Assembly: GCF_024189315.1 (NCBI RefSeq)
Contig: NZ_JAIZEO010000001.1
Span: forward strand, 124,001 to 188,000
From: Halobacillus sp. A5
GTDB taxonomy: Bacteria > Bacillota > Bacilli > Bacillales > Halobacillaceae
Length of the DNA: 64,000 nucleotides
Direction of reading: 5' to 3'
Translations under genes and position numbers: made by a program
In this document: one piece after another, positions 10,732-19,380 of the stretch
Numbering within the stretch: the stretch's first letter is position 1
Layout: every line of letters begins with the position of its first letter
The notes under the pieces: model-generated
The model's database searches: none
Seen by the model: the letters and a program-made list of their open reading frames with translations, nothing else
Told to the model about the DNA's origin: nothing

Positions 10732-11208
10732 ATGCTTGGGAAGAAAAGAAAACTCGGAAGAAAAATTCACGAATTGAAAGCTGGAGATTCATATACTGCG
10801 GCCACCACGATTGAGGACCGTGATCTGTTAATGTATCTGGGATTGACTGATGACTCCAACCCTCTATACATTCAGCATGATTATGCTTCAGAAACACCAT
10901 ATAAGAAACCTGTGGTGCCCACAGTGATGATATTTGGAAAAATTTCATCAATCATTTCCATGCACCTTCCAGGTCCCGGCAGTCATATTATTAAACATAA
11001 CTTGTCTTATCCAAAGGCTTTATATCATTATAGTGAGATCAAAATCACACTTGAAGTCAACCAGATTTATAAAAAAGAACATTATATTGAAGTTAAGGTT
11101 ATTGGTTATGATGAGGAAGGGGATGAAATCGTAAGCGGCTCTGTTTCAGTACGTCCGCCTTATGAACCTAAATCAATGAATGCAAGCTCTCTTGAAAACT
11201 TTTATTAA
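10732..11208 (+). CDS. MaoC-like hot-dog fold dehydratase domain protein
   Basis: A 158-residue single-domain protein. IEDRDLLMYLGLTDDSNPLYIQHDYA is a near match to the MaoC/(R)-hydratase signature, with the Asp-Asn...His arrangement used in hydration of enoyl-CoA; it is followed by the conserved pattern PVVPTVMIFGKISSI. The C-terminal half (YSEIKITLEVNQIYKKEHYIEVKV) fits the remaining hot-dog strands. A substrate cannot be named; an (R)-specific enoyl-CoA hydratase or a non-catalytic binder are both possible. It stands alone between terminators, between mdh and phoP. ATG at 10732 follows AAAGGGG. Confidence 0.72.
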   Translation: MLGKKRKLGRKIHELKAGDSYTAATTIEDRDLLMYLGLTDDSNPLYIQHDYASETPYKKPVVPTVMIFGKISSIISMHLPGPGSHIIKHNLSYPKALYHYSEIKITLEVNQIYKKEHYIEVKVIGYDEEGDEIVSGSVSVRPPYEPKSMNASSLENFY

Positions 11209-11252
11209 TATTTATTTCAGCTGAGGTCGGGAAAAAAACTGAATAAAACATA

Positions 11253-11294
11253 AAATAATCCGAATGATTTTGTAGAAATCAGTTCGGATTATTT
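11253..11294 (+). terminator. Terminator-like long hairpin after the MaoC gene
   Basis: AAATAATCCGAA (11253-11264) pairs with TTCGGATTATTT (11283-11294), and TGATTT/AAATCA (11265-11270, 11276-11281) extends the stem with one bulged G. The tail has few T, so termination may be inefficient. Confidence 0.6.
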
Positions 11295-11695
11295 ATGTTA
11301 AAGAGAATTCACACTATATAATCTGCGTTTATACAAATGTTCGTTTTTGGCATCACTGCTTTACTTATGTCCCAGCCTCTTTTCCCTCTAATTCCTTCCT
11401 TTAAAAGTTGTCCGGGTACTTATGAAGAGACGTCAGAATGTTGAGGAAAGATAGTAACGGGCTGCCAGATTGCTCACGTGATCGCTAAGCTTATATACCG
11501 GATTGCTCCCTGCGAAAAACGAGCTGTCCTCTTCACCGCCATACAATAAAGTGCAGACCCACATAAATTTTCACTCTCCAATCGAAGACTTACAATAAAA
11601 TCAGTTAAAAAGCCAAATAAATTCACCTTTTATATATCTACTTAAAAAGTTAATACTATAAATTTTTGTATGGAAAAAAATTACTGTTATTTCTG
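11295..11695. other. Intergenic stretch without a recognised gene
   Basis: About 400 bases upstream of the phoP regulatory region. I see no reading frame with a ribosome site, no T-box or riboswitch motif and no strong hairpin. The only frame over 60 codons, on the minus strand at its right end, has no ribosome site and runs through the phoP promoter. It could be decayed coding DNA. Confidence 0.5.
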
Positions 11696-11737
11696 TGTAA
11701 AAATTGTAAAGAAACGTGCCAAACTGTAAACTAATAT
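11696..11737. promoter_or_regulatory. Candidate Pho boxes and promoter of phoPR
   Basis: TGTAAA occurs at 11696, 11705 and 11725, with the related TGCCAA at 11717; on the minus strand these read TTTACA, close to the PhoP half-site TT(A/C/T)ACA, and 11705 to 11725 is two helical turns. A possible -10, TAATAT (11732-11737), follows. PhoP autoregulation is known in B. subtilis. Spacing is irregular, so this is a suggestion. Confidence 0.35.
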
Positions 11738-11783
11738 GTATCATGAAATTGAAGGCATACAAATGTTTACTGGGGGGATCCTT

Positions 11784-12479
11784 ATGAATCAAAAGATTTT
11801 AATAGTAGATGATGAAGAATCTATTGTCACCCTGCTTAAATACAATATAGACCAAGCGGGTTATGACACAGATGTAGCTTATACTGGAAGTGATGCTTTG
11901 GAAAAAGCTTCTTCTACGACCTACGACATGATTGTACTTGACGTCATGCTCCCCGGAATGGACGGCATGGAGGTTTGTAAGCAGCTTAGACAAAAACAAG
12001 TGCAGACCCCGATTCTTATGCTCACAGCCAAAGATGATGAGTTTGATAAGGTTCTGGGACTGGAACTGGGAGCAGATGATTATTTAACGAAGCCCTTCAG
12101 TCCTAGAGAGGTGGTAGCCAGAATAAAAGCGATATTGCGAAGAATGGTTCGCGAGCCTGCAGAGGATACGGTTCAAACAATCCAAATAGCTGATTTAAAG
12201 ATTTATCCAGAACAATATGAAGCTACGATTAAAGAAGAAGCGCTTGTATTCACACCGAAAGAGTTTGAACTTCTTTATTACCTTGCACAAAACATCGGCC
12301 GTGTCTTATCAAGAGACCAGTTATTAAGTGCTGTATGGAATTACGATTTCGCGGGTGATACTCGAATTGTTGATGTGCATGTAAGTCATCTGCGGGAAAA
12401 GATAGAGCCAGACACTAAAAAGCCAGTTTATATTAAAACCATCCGAGGTTTAGGATATAAAATGGAGGTTCCTAAGTAA
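11784..12479 (+). CDS. phoP: Phosphate response regulator PhoP
   Basis: PhoP is the DNA-binding partner of PhoR and controls the phosphate-starvation regulon. The 231-residue protein has the receiver domain (acidic pair Asp10/Glu11, phosphoacceptor Asp53 in IVLDVMLPGMDG, Lys in LTKPFSPREV) and a C-terminal OmpR-type winged helix (LVFTPKEFELLYYLAQNIGR; RIVDVHVSHLREKIE; IKTIRGLGYKME). I start it at ATG 11784 (MNQKILIVDDEES), after GGGGGGAT; the frame is open for 16 more codons without a site. It ends one base before phoR. Assignment to PhoP rather than WalR rests on the neighbours phoR and polA. Confidence 0.93.
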   Translation: MNQKILIVDDEESIVTLLKYNIDQAGYDTDVAYTGSDALEKASSTTYDMIVLDVMLPGMDGMEVCKQLRQKQVQTPILMLTAKDDEFDKVLGLELGADDYLTKPFSPREVVARIKAILRRMVREPAEDTVQTIQIADLKIYPEQYEATIKEEALVFTPKEFELLYYLAQNIGRVLSRDQLLSAVWNYDFAGDTRIVDVHVSHLREKIEPDTKKPVYIKTIRGLGYKMEVPK

Positions 12480-12480
12480 A

Positions 12481-14235
12481 ATGAGGTCAAAGACCAGACC
12501 TTTACTAACTTACACAGTATTAGTCATTATTGTTATGGTAAGTCTCGGTATACTACTAGCTCAACTGACCAGGAGTTATTTTATAACTATTTTTGAAGAA
12601 AGAATCTCTGTTGAAAGCGAATATTTCATTACTTATGTGGAAGATTTTTTAGAAGGAGATCAAGTTACGAGCGAATCCTTGAGCCGATTTAGCGAGCAGA
12701 TTAATACAAGTCTTGTTTTCATATCTGACGAGGAAGAAATACTGATCGATACCGTAGAAGCTAATGAAGAAGTAACCGAAGCGGATAAAGAAAGAATCAT
12801 TAATATCGTTAAGAGCACAGAGAATTCTATGAGAGAAGGTAAGCTTCTTGATGATGTTTTCTATTATCCACTTCCTCAAACAATAGGTGATACGACTGGA
12901 ACGTTGATCCTCATTTCGCCAGTTGATTCATTGTCTAATATCACAAAAAACATATGGCTGATTATCAGCATGACTTTGTTGATAGGTTTAATCGCAATTT
13001 ATTTTATAGGGTATAACGTGTTTTCGAACTATATTCGCCCAATAAGAGCGGCAGCAGGTGTAGCAGACGAGTTAGCAAAAGGGAATTATAAGGCCAGAAC
13101 CTATGAAGGGCATTTTGGTGAAGCGGGTCAGTTGAGCCGGTCTATTAATATTCTGGCAAGAAACCTGCAGAAAATGACAAGTTCGAAAGGGATGCAGGAA
13201 AACCAACTGGAAGCTGTTATAAACAATATGGGAAGCGGCCTTATTCTTATAGATGAAAAAGGATACATTCAGCTGGTGAACCGTGCGTTTGTTGACAGTT
13301 TTGGCGGCAGTAAGAAAAACTATGTAGGCTACCTTTACCACGATGCCATTCCTTTTACAGCTATCCATGAGACAGTACAAAATATTTATATGTTTGAAGA
13401 AACTGTAAGTGAAGCGTTTATTCTTCCGGTTGATATTAACCGGAAGCATCTGGAAGTCACAGGGGCTCCTATATTCAGTGATAAGAAGCAATGGAAGGGG
13501 ATCGTTCTCGTCTTTCATGATATTACCGACATGAAAAAATTGGAGCAAATGCGTAAAGACTTCGTCGCAAACGTTTCTCACGAGCTTAAGACCCCAATCA
13601 CATCGATAAGAGGCTTCTCAGAAACATTGCTGGATGGGGCTATGAAGGACGAACAGATGCTAAAACAATTCCTTGAAATTATTTTGAAAGAGAGTGGTCG
13701 TTTACAGTCACTTATTCAAGACTTGCTTGAACTGTCTAAAGTAGAGAGAGAAGATTTCCACTTAACTCTCGAACACTTCAATGTGCAGAACTTTTTAAGA
13801 GACCTCCTGCCAATAGTGAAGCACCAGGCAAAAAAGAAAAATATAACACTTCAGGGAGAGATTGAAGGTCATACCACCGTAGAAGGGGATACAAGTCGTT
13901 TAAAACAAGTCTTTATTAACCTATTATCGAATGCAGTCAATTACACGGGAGAAAACGGTAATGTTCATTTGAACTTTAAGGAATACGATGATCATGTAAT
14001 AGTTAGTGTTAAAGATAATGGTGTAGGGATACCAAAAGAAGAGGTGCCCCGGATATTTGAACGGTTTTACCGCGTTGATAAAGCCCGTAGCCGTAATTCC
14101 GGTGGAACAGGACTGGGATTGGCGATTGTAAAGCACATAGTTGAAGCTCATCACGGTTCTATTCAAGTGGAGAGTGAAGAAGGCGAAGGGACAACATTTC
14201 ATGTTAAACTATTTAAAGAATTTACAAATATTTAA
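12481..14235 (+). CDS. phoR: Phosphate sensor histidine kinase PhoR
   Basis: PhoR is the membrane kinase that phosphorylates PhoP. In 584 residues it shows a membrane helix at about 11-30, an extracytoplasmic domain (31-157) rich in Glu, a second helix at 158-178, a HAMP linker (RPIRAAAGVADELAKGNY), a PAS domain (about 242-355), the dimerisation/phosphoacceptor motif FVANVSHELKTPITSIRGF with His367, and the ATPase domain (LLSNAVNYT; VKDNGVGIP; SGGTGLGLAIVKHIVEAH). Length and order match B. subtilis PhoR (579). The ATG lies one base after the phoP stop; translation is coupled. Confidence 0.94.
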   Translation: MRSKTRPLLTYTVLVIIVMVSLGILLAQLTRSYFITIFEERISVESEYFITYVEDFLEGDQVTSESLSRFSEQINTSLVFISDEEEILIDTVEANEEVTEADKERIINIVKSTENSMREGKLLDDVFYYPLPQTIGDTTGTLILISPVDSLSNITKNIWLIISMTLLIGLIAIYFIGYNVFSNYIRPIRAAAGVADELAKGNYKARTYEGHFGEAGQLSRSINILARNLQKMTSSKGMQENQLEAVINNMGSGLILIDEKGYIQLVNRAFVDSFGGSKKNYVGYLYHDAIPFTAIHETVQNIYMFEETVSEAFILPVDINRKHLEVTGAPIFSDKKQWKGIVLVFHDITDMKKLEQMRKDFVANVSHELKTPITSIRGFSETLLDGAMKDEQMLKQFLEIILKESGRLQSLIQDLLELSKVEREDFHLTLEHFNVQNFLRDLLPIVKHQAKKKNITLQGEIEGHTTVEGDTSRLKQVFINLLSNAVNYTGENGNVHLNFKEYDDHVIVSVKDNGVGIPKEEVPRIFERFYRVDKARSRNSGGTGLGLAIVKHIVEAHHGSIQVESEEGEGTTFHVKLFKEFTNI

Positions 14236-14314
14236 TAATATAATGAATGTCAGTTTACGTTCCTTTGCTACTATACAATAGAAACCCTTTCATCCAAGGT
14301 GTTTTCTCTTTGAT

Positions 14315-14347
14315 GAGCAGAAGCTTCCCTCGCTTCTGCTCTTTTTT
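14315..14347 (+). terminator. Terminator after phoPR
   Basis: Perfect ten-base arms GAGCAGAAGC (14315-14324) and GCTTCTGCTC (14332-14341), then six T. Confidence 0.93.
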
Positions 14348-14452
14348 AGTGCTGAATTTCAAATAATACGGTATGGCATACAGGTTTTTTTCTTCTTCTT
14401 ATGGAACATGATAGAATAGAGGTAATGATGTCTTCCTTAAGGAGCTGAAACA

Positions 14453-17095
14453 ATGGCGGAAAAATTAGTACTAATAGATGGAAACAGTATCGCATACCGT
14501 GCCTTTTTTGCACTTCCTTTATTAAACAATGATAAAGGGGTTTATACAAATGCGGTTTATGGATTTACTACAATGTTACTTAAAATATTGGAAGAGGATA
14601 ACCCTGATCATATGCTGGTAGCATTTGACGCAGGAAAAACAACATTTCGTCATAAAACATATGAAGAATATAAAGGAGGTCGTCAAAAAACTCCACCCGA
14701 ACTTTCTGAGCAGTTTCCTGTTTTAAAGGAGCTTCTGGATGCGTTCAAGATAAAGCACTATCAGCTTGACCAATATGAAGCTGATGATATTATCGGTACC
14801 TTAGCTGAAAAGGGACAAAAAAAGAACTACGATGTGAAAGTGATCTCAGGGGACAAGGATTTATTACAGCTTGTTTCTGATAAAGTGAAAGTAACCTTAA
14901 CCAAGAAAGGGATTACGAATGTAGATACATATGATCCTGCCTTTCTAATGGAAAAAATGGAGATCAGACCTGATCAGGTTATCGATCTGAAAGCATTAAT
15001 GGGGGACAGCTCTGATAATATTCCCGGAGTCCCGGGAGTAGGTGAAAAAACGGCGGTCAAATTGTTAAAGCAATTTGATAAATTAGAGGCGGTTTATGAA
15101 CAGATCAATGATGTGAGTGGTAAAAAGCTTAAAGAAAAGCTTGAAAATCACCAGCAAGATGCTTTTATGAGTAAGGAACTGGTGACAATTGAGCGTGATG
15201 CTCCAATTGAGATAGATTTAGAGGATTTGAAATTTAACGATTATGACCAACATAAAGTGGCTTCTGTTTTTAGAGATCTTGGCTTCCAATCATTAATTAA
15301 TAGAGTAGCTGATGAAGATTCTTCCACGCAGGAGGCTCCTGAAGAATGGGACGAAGTTGAGGTCAATGTGGTTTCTAATTTCGGCAGTGTCACGCTGACT
15401 GGTGAAGAAGCTGTAGTTGTAGAAATGCTTCACGAAAACTACCACTCTTCTCCAATCGTTGGTATATCAATTGTGAATAATAGTGGAAACTATTTTATTA
15501 CTATCAAAGATGCAGAACATTGTAATGAATTTGTTAAATGGGCTCAGGATCCAGCCAGTAAAAAGTGGGTATTTGACGCCAAACGTACTCTCGTGGCGCT
15601 AAGAAGGCACGGTATCGCGCTGCAGGGGGTATCGTTCGACTTATTATTAGCGTCATATTTAATTAACCCATCAGAAAACAATCATGATGTCCCTGCTATT
15701 AGTCATCGGATGAACGAACGAGCAGTCCAATACGATGAAGAAGTGTATGGGAAAGGGGCCAAACTAAAGGTACCTGAAGACCAAACCGTTATGCAGGATC
15801 ATGTAACAAGAAAAGCGAAAGTACTCTATAAGCTGAAGGATCAAATGGAAGATCAACTTAAACAAAATGAACAATTTGAATTATATAAAGAACTGGAAAT
15901 GCCTCTGGCCTTAATCCTTGGGGAAATGGAGCATTGCGGTGTACAGGTTGACGTAAGCCGATTAGAAAAAATGGGAGACGATCTTGACCTGAGGCTGACT
16001 GACATTAAAAAAGAGATCTTCGATTTGGCTGGGGAGGAGTTTAATTTAAATTCACCTAAACAACTTGGTCCGATCTTATTTGAAAAACTAGGACTTCCTG
16101 TTATTAAGAAAACGAAAACGGGGTACTCCACCTCTGCAGATATATTGGAACAGCTTCAAGATGAACACGAGATCGTTGAGAAAATATTGTTATTCCGTCA
16201 GCTTGGCAAATTGAAGTCGACTTATATAGAAGGCTTGTTAAAGGTAGTTAATAAGGATACTAGTAAAATTCACACGAGGTTTAACCAAGCTTTAACCCAG
16301 ACTGGCAGACTAAGTTCTATAGAACCAAACCTGCAGAACATCCCGATCCGACTGGAGGAAGGACGAAAAATAAGACAGGCCTTTGTACCTTCCAAAGAGA
16401 ACTGGGTAATGTTTGCTAGTGATTATTCTCAAATTGAACTTCGTGTACTCGCTCATATTGCCCAGGATGATAAACTTAAAGCTGCATTTAAAGAAGGTAA
16501 AGACATTCATACTCAGACCGCCAGTGAGGTGTTTGATGTGCCTGCAGAAAAGGTGAACTCCCAAATGAGGAGGCAGGCTAAAGCGGTAAACTTTGGTATT
16601 GTTTATGGAATAAGCGACTATGGATTATCCCAAAGCCTGGGTATCTCCAGGAAAGAAGCAAAAGTATTCATCGAGAAATATTTATCCAGCTATCCGGGGG
16701 TAAAAGAATATATGAGCGAATCGATTAAAGAGGCAAAGAGAATGGGATATGTGAAGACCTTTATGAATCGGAGAAGATATCTTCCTGAAATAACAAGCCG
16801 TAATTTTAACCAGCGTAGTTTTGCAGAGAGGACTGCTATGAACACACCTATCCAGGGCAGTGCAGCTGATATTATTAAGAAAGCCATGATTGATTTAGAC
16901 GAACGGTTAAAGCAGGAGAAGCTGCAGGCACGTATGCTTCTGCAGGTTCATGATGAATTAATATTAGAAGCTCCAGAAGAAGAGCTTGATCAACTTAAGA
17001 AGATCGTGCCGGAGGTAATGGAACAAACAGTGGACTTAGATGTGCCGCTCGAAGTAGATTATTCCTTTGGACCTACCTGGTATGACGCAAAGTAA
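14453..17095 (+). CDS. polA: DNA polymerase I
   Basis: It fills gaps and removes RNA primers during repair and lagging-strand maturation. The 880 residues divide into the 5'-3' exonuclease (LIDGNSIAYRAFF; YEADDIIGTLAEKG; ALMGDSSDNIPGVPGVGEKT), a proofreading-type domain (about 310-470) and the polymerase (motif A ASDYSQIELRVLAHIAQD; motif B RRQAKAVNFGIVYGIS; motif C LQVHDELILEAP). The middle domain has VVVEMLHENY where active enzymes have DTET, so 3'-5' proofreading is presumably lost, as in other bacilli. ATG at 14453 follows AAGGAGCTGAAACA. It starts a run with mutM, ytaF and coaE. Confidence 0.97.
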   Translation: MAEKLVLIDGNSIAYRAFFALPLLNNDKGVYTNAVYGFTTMLLKILEEDNPDHMLVAFDAGKTTFRHKTYEEYKGGRQKTPPELSEQFPVLKELLDAFKIKHYQLDQYEADDIIGTLAEKGQKKNYDVKVISGDKDLLQLVSDKVKVTLTKKGITNVDTYDPAFLMEKMEIRPDQVIDLKALMGDSSDNIPGVPGVGEKTAVKLLKQFDKLEAVYEQINDVSGKKLKEKLENHQQDAFMSKELVTIERDAPIEIDLEDLKFNDYDQHKVASVFRDLGFQSLINRVADEDSSTQEAPEEWDEVEVNVVSNFGSVTLTGEEAVVVEMLHENYHSSPIVGISIVNNSGNYFITIKDAEHCNEFVKWAQDPASKKWVFDAKRTLVALRRHGIALQGVSFDLLLASYLINPSENNHDVPAISHRMNERAVQYDEEVYGKGAKLKVPEDQTVMQDHVTRKAKVLYKLKDQMEDQLKQNEQFELYKELEMPLALILGEMEHCGVQVDVSRLEKMGDDLDLRLTDIKKEIFDLAGEEFNLNSPKQLGPILFEKLGLPVIKKTKTGYSTSADILEQLQDEHEIVEKILLFRQLGKLKSTYIEGLLKVVNKDTSKIHTRFNQALTQTGRLSSIEPNLQNIPIRLEEGRKIRQAFVPSKENWVMFASDYSQIELRVLAHIAQDDKLKAAFKEGKDIHTQTASEVFDVPAEKVNSQMRRQAKAVNFGIVYGISDYGLSQSLGISRKEAKVFIEKYLSSYPGVKEYMSESIKEAKRMGYVKTFMNRRRYLPEITSRNFNQRSFAERTAMNTPIQGSAADIIKKAMIDLDERLKQEKLQARMLLQVHDELILEAPEEELDQLKKIVPEVMEQTVDLDVPLEVDYSFGPTWYDAK

Positions 17096-17111
17096 GTGAG
17101 GAGAAAGAAGT

Positions 17112-17936
17112 ATGCCGGAACTGCCTGAAGTAGAAACTGTTAGACAAACATTGAAGCAATTAGTGTTAAATAAAGAAATTAAAGATGTTTCGATCTATTG
17201 GGACAATATTATAAAGCGCCCGCTGGAGCCTATGGATTTTAAAGCCTGGCTTCAAGGTCAGCGGCTCATCGATATAGAAAGGAAAGGAAAGTTTTTAATA
17301 TTTCAATTTTCTGATATATCCATGGTGTCGCATTTGAGAATGGAAGGGAAGTTTGGCTTGTATGATTCTTCACTTCCCAAGCCGAAACATACTCATGTTG
17401 TTTTTCAATTCACCGACGGTTCAGAATTAAGGTATGATGATGTACGTAAATTTGGTACTATGCATTTGTTTCAAAAAGGAGAAGAGTGGAAAGAAAAGCC
17501 TCTGAACCTATTAGGACCGGATCCATTTGACCCTTTATTTACTGTAGATTACTTTTATAATAAACTTCAAAAAACAAGCCGTCACATAAAAGCGGTATTG
17601 CTTGATCAGTCTGTCGTTGCAGGGTTAGGCAATATTTATGTTGATGAAGCGTTATATAGAGCCCGAATTCATCCGGAGCGTACAGCCAAAGAGCTGAACT
17701 ACGGGGAAGCTGCAAGATTGAAAGAAGCGAGTACGGAGACCATACTTGAAGCAGTTAAGAAAGGCGGGACTACCATCCGTACTTATTTGAATGGGCAGGG
17801 GGAAATGGGAATGTTCCAGCAAGAGCTTAAAGTCTATGGTAAAGAAAATATAGACTGCGTAGAGTGCGGTACGCCTATTTTAAAGTTGAAGGTAAGCGGA
17901 AGAGGTACGCATATATGTCCGCAATGTCAGCAGTAA
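17112..17936 (+). CDS. mutM: Formamidopyrimidine-DNA glycosylase
   Basis: MutM removes oxidised purines such as 8-oxoguanine and nicks the DNA. The N-terminal PELPEVETVR carries the catalytic Pro2 and Glu3; the helix-two-turn-helix region contains VAGLGNIYVDEALYRARIHPER; the C-terminal zinc finger uses Cys249, Cys252, Cys269 and Cys272. The length of 274 is standard. It starts 16 bases after polA with GTGAGGAGAAAG as ribosome site, so the two repair genes are almost certainly cotranscribed. Confidence 0.97.
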   Translation: MPELPEVETVRQTLKQLVLNKEIKDVSIYWDNIIKRPLEPMDFKAWLQGQRLIDIERKGKFLIFQFSDISMVSHLRMEGKFGLYDSSLPKPKHTHVVFQFTDGSELRYDDVRKFGTMHLFQKGEEWKEKPLNLLGPDPFDPLFTVDYFYNKLQKTSRHIKAVLLDQSVVAGLGNIYVDEALYRARIHPERTAKELNYGEAARLKEASTETILEAVKKGGTTIRTYLNGQGEMGMFQQELKVYGKENIDCVECGTPILKLKVSGRGTHICPQCQQ

Positions 17937-17996
17937 CACATTAAGGTTATCCGCCCATATACTATTTCATATTGATTAATGTCGAGGTGAAAAGTA

Positions 17997-18596
17997 TTGG
18001 GGACTGTATTTCTTACATTATTATTTGTGATAGCCGTTAGTGTAGACAGCTTCGGGATCGGGTGCATGATTGGCTTAAAGAAAATTGGACTGTCTTTTAC
18101 AGGGATTTGCGGGATTGCGATGCTGTCGGGTTTATGTTATTTATGCTCTGCAACTGCAGGTCATTTATTGCTGCCTTACATTAATCCAAATTTATTTGAA
18201 TGGCTGGCTGCTCTATCTTTTATCGGTTTAGGTGTGTTCTTCATTTGGTCCAATCATTCAAATCACGAAGACTCTAAAGAAGATTCAATTTGGACACAGC
18301 CTGCCCGCGTCTTAAAGTCGCCTGAAAACGCTGATATCGATGACTCTGGAGGAATTCAGGGTAAGGAAGTAATCTTATTAGGACTTGCGCTTTCTCTTGA
18401 TACAATCGGAGCGGGATTCAGCAGTGTATTTATTGGAATTAAGCCACTCTATACGGCTGGCTTGATTGCAATGATGACATACATCATGCTGTACGGTGGG
18501 TTAAAAAGTGGTGAGAGATTCCGAAGCAGGATTAACCATTTGTCCAATTTGCCAGGTATCTTACTTATAATCATAGGGCTTATTAAATTAGTATAG
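17997..18596 (+). CDS. ytaF: Sporulation membrane protein YtaF, MntP-like
   Basis: A 199-residue membrane protein with about six helices in two similar halves. The repeated acidic-polar motifs VIAVSVDSFGIGCMIG (N-terminal) and LALSLDTIGAGFSSVFIG (C-terminal) are the hallmark of the YtaF/MntP manganese-exporter superfamily; transport of a metal ion is inferred from family only. A hydrophilic loop (about 82-118) separates the halves. The start is TTG at 17997 with GAGGTG eight to nine bases upstream. coaE follows ten bases later, so it belongs to the polA-mutM-ytaF-coaE run. Confidence 0.85.
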   Translation: MGTVFLTLLFVIAVSVDSFGIGCMIGLKKIGLSFTGICGIAMLSGLCYLCSATAGHLLLPYINPNLFEWLAALSFIGLGVFFIWSNHSNHEDSKEDSIWTQPARVLKSPENADIDDSGGIQGKEVILLGLALSLDTIGAGFSSVFIGIKPLYTAGLIAMMTYIMLYGGLKSGERFRSRINHLSNLPGILLIIIGLIKLV

Positions 18597-18606
18597 GAGG
18601 ATTAGT

Positions 18607-19218
18607 ATGGGAGTGATCATTGGACTGACAGGTAGTATTGCTACAGGTAAAAGCACGGTTTCGAAAATGTTCAACGAATTTCATATTCCTGTTGTAGACG
18701 CCGATGTTATCTCTCGTGAGGTTGTGGAAATAGGTGAGCCAGCTTACGAAAAGATTGTGCAGCATTTTGGAGTGAAGGTATTGAATACCGACCGTACGTT
18801 AGATCGTAAGCGCTTGGGAAGTATTGTATTTAAAGATAAAGAGTTGAGAAACCAGTTGAATGAGATTATTCATCCGGAAGTTCGTAAACAAATGCTGAAA
18901 CAACGGGATTATTATTTAGATCAAGGAGAAAAAGCTGTTGTTCTTGATATTCCCTTGTTATTTGAGAGCCGCCTCACTCATTTCGCTGATCGTACACTTG
19001 TAGTCTATGTGGATGAAGACACTCAGCTGGAAAGATTAATGAAGAGGGACGGATCGACTAGAGAAGAAGCACAGGAACGGATTCGATCGCAGATTTCTAT
19101 CGAAGAGAAAGCCGGGAGAGCTGATAAAGTCATTGATAATTCACAAACCATTGAAGACACTTTCACTCAATTGAAACAAATCTTAACAGAGTGGAACCTT
19201 ATAAATGAACCTAATTGA
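18607..19218 (+). CDS. coaE: Dephospho-CoA kinase
   Basis: CoaE phosphorylates the ribose 3'-OH of dephospho-CoA, the last step of coenzyme A synthesis. The 203-residue P-loop protein has GLTGSIATGKST at 6-17, the substrate segment VVDADVISREVV, the motif IHPEVRKQM and the lid DIPLLFES plus RMKRDGSTREEAQERI-like region. GGAGGATTAGT precedes ATG 18607. Its last codons form the 5' arm of the terminator that ends the polA run. Confidence 0.96.
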   Translation: MGVIIGLTGSIATGKSTVSKMFNEFHIPVVDADVISREVVEIGEPAYEKIVQHFGVKVLNTDRTLDRKRLGSIVFKDKELRNQLNEIIHPEVRKQMLKQRDYYLDQGEKAVVLDIPLLFESRLTHFADRTLVVYVDEDTQLERLMKRDGSTREEAQERIRSQISIEEKAGRADKVIDNSQTIEDTFTQLKQILTEWNLINEPN

Positions 19219-19246
19219 ACAGCACTTCAATTAGGTTCATTTTTTA
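19205..19246 (+). terminator. Terminator overlapping the end of coaE
   Basis: Perfect 15-base arms (19205-19219 and 19226-19240) containing the coaE stop codon, then a T-rich tail. Confidence 0.93.
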
Positions 19247-19320
19247 TTACTTGTTTGAAGTAAAGCAGCGAAGCCCTTTTTAAAAAATGTTCAAAAAATC
19301 AACTACAAAAACGCTTCCAA

Positions 19321-19365
19321 TGTGTTATACTATTTTTGAAAAAGCTTTTAAAAGTATATCACATA
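19321..19365. promoter_or_regulatory. gapB promoter with two inverted CcpN-type sites
   Basis: TGTGTTATACT (19321-19331) matches all positions of the published CcpN consensus TRTGHYATAYW and contains the -10 TATACT. TATATCACATA (19355-19365) on the other strand reads TATGTGATATA, one mismatch from the same consensus. The two are inverted, 34 bases centre to centre. The -35 is poor (CTACAA at 17 bases). CcpN represses gapB during glycolysis in B. subtilis; ccpN itself is not in this window. Confidence 0.65.
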
Positions 19366-19380
19366 TTGGGGGCTTGCCTT

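Noticed and set aside
11601-11792. Minus-strand frame of 63 codons before phoP
   Set aside because: Runs through the phoP promoter and ribosome site, lacks its own ribosome site, and is of AT-rich composition typical of chance frames.
13072-13581. Antisense frame of 169 codons over phoR
   Set aside because: Longest of many shadow frames; lies wholly within the conserved PAS/HisKA coding region and has no homology-like motif.
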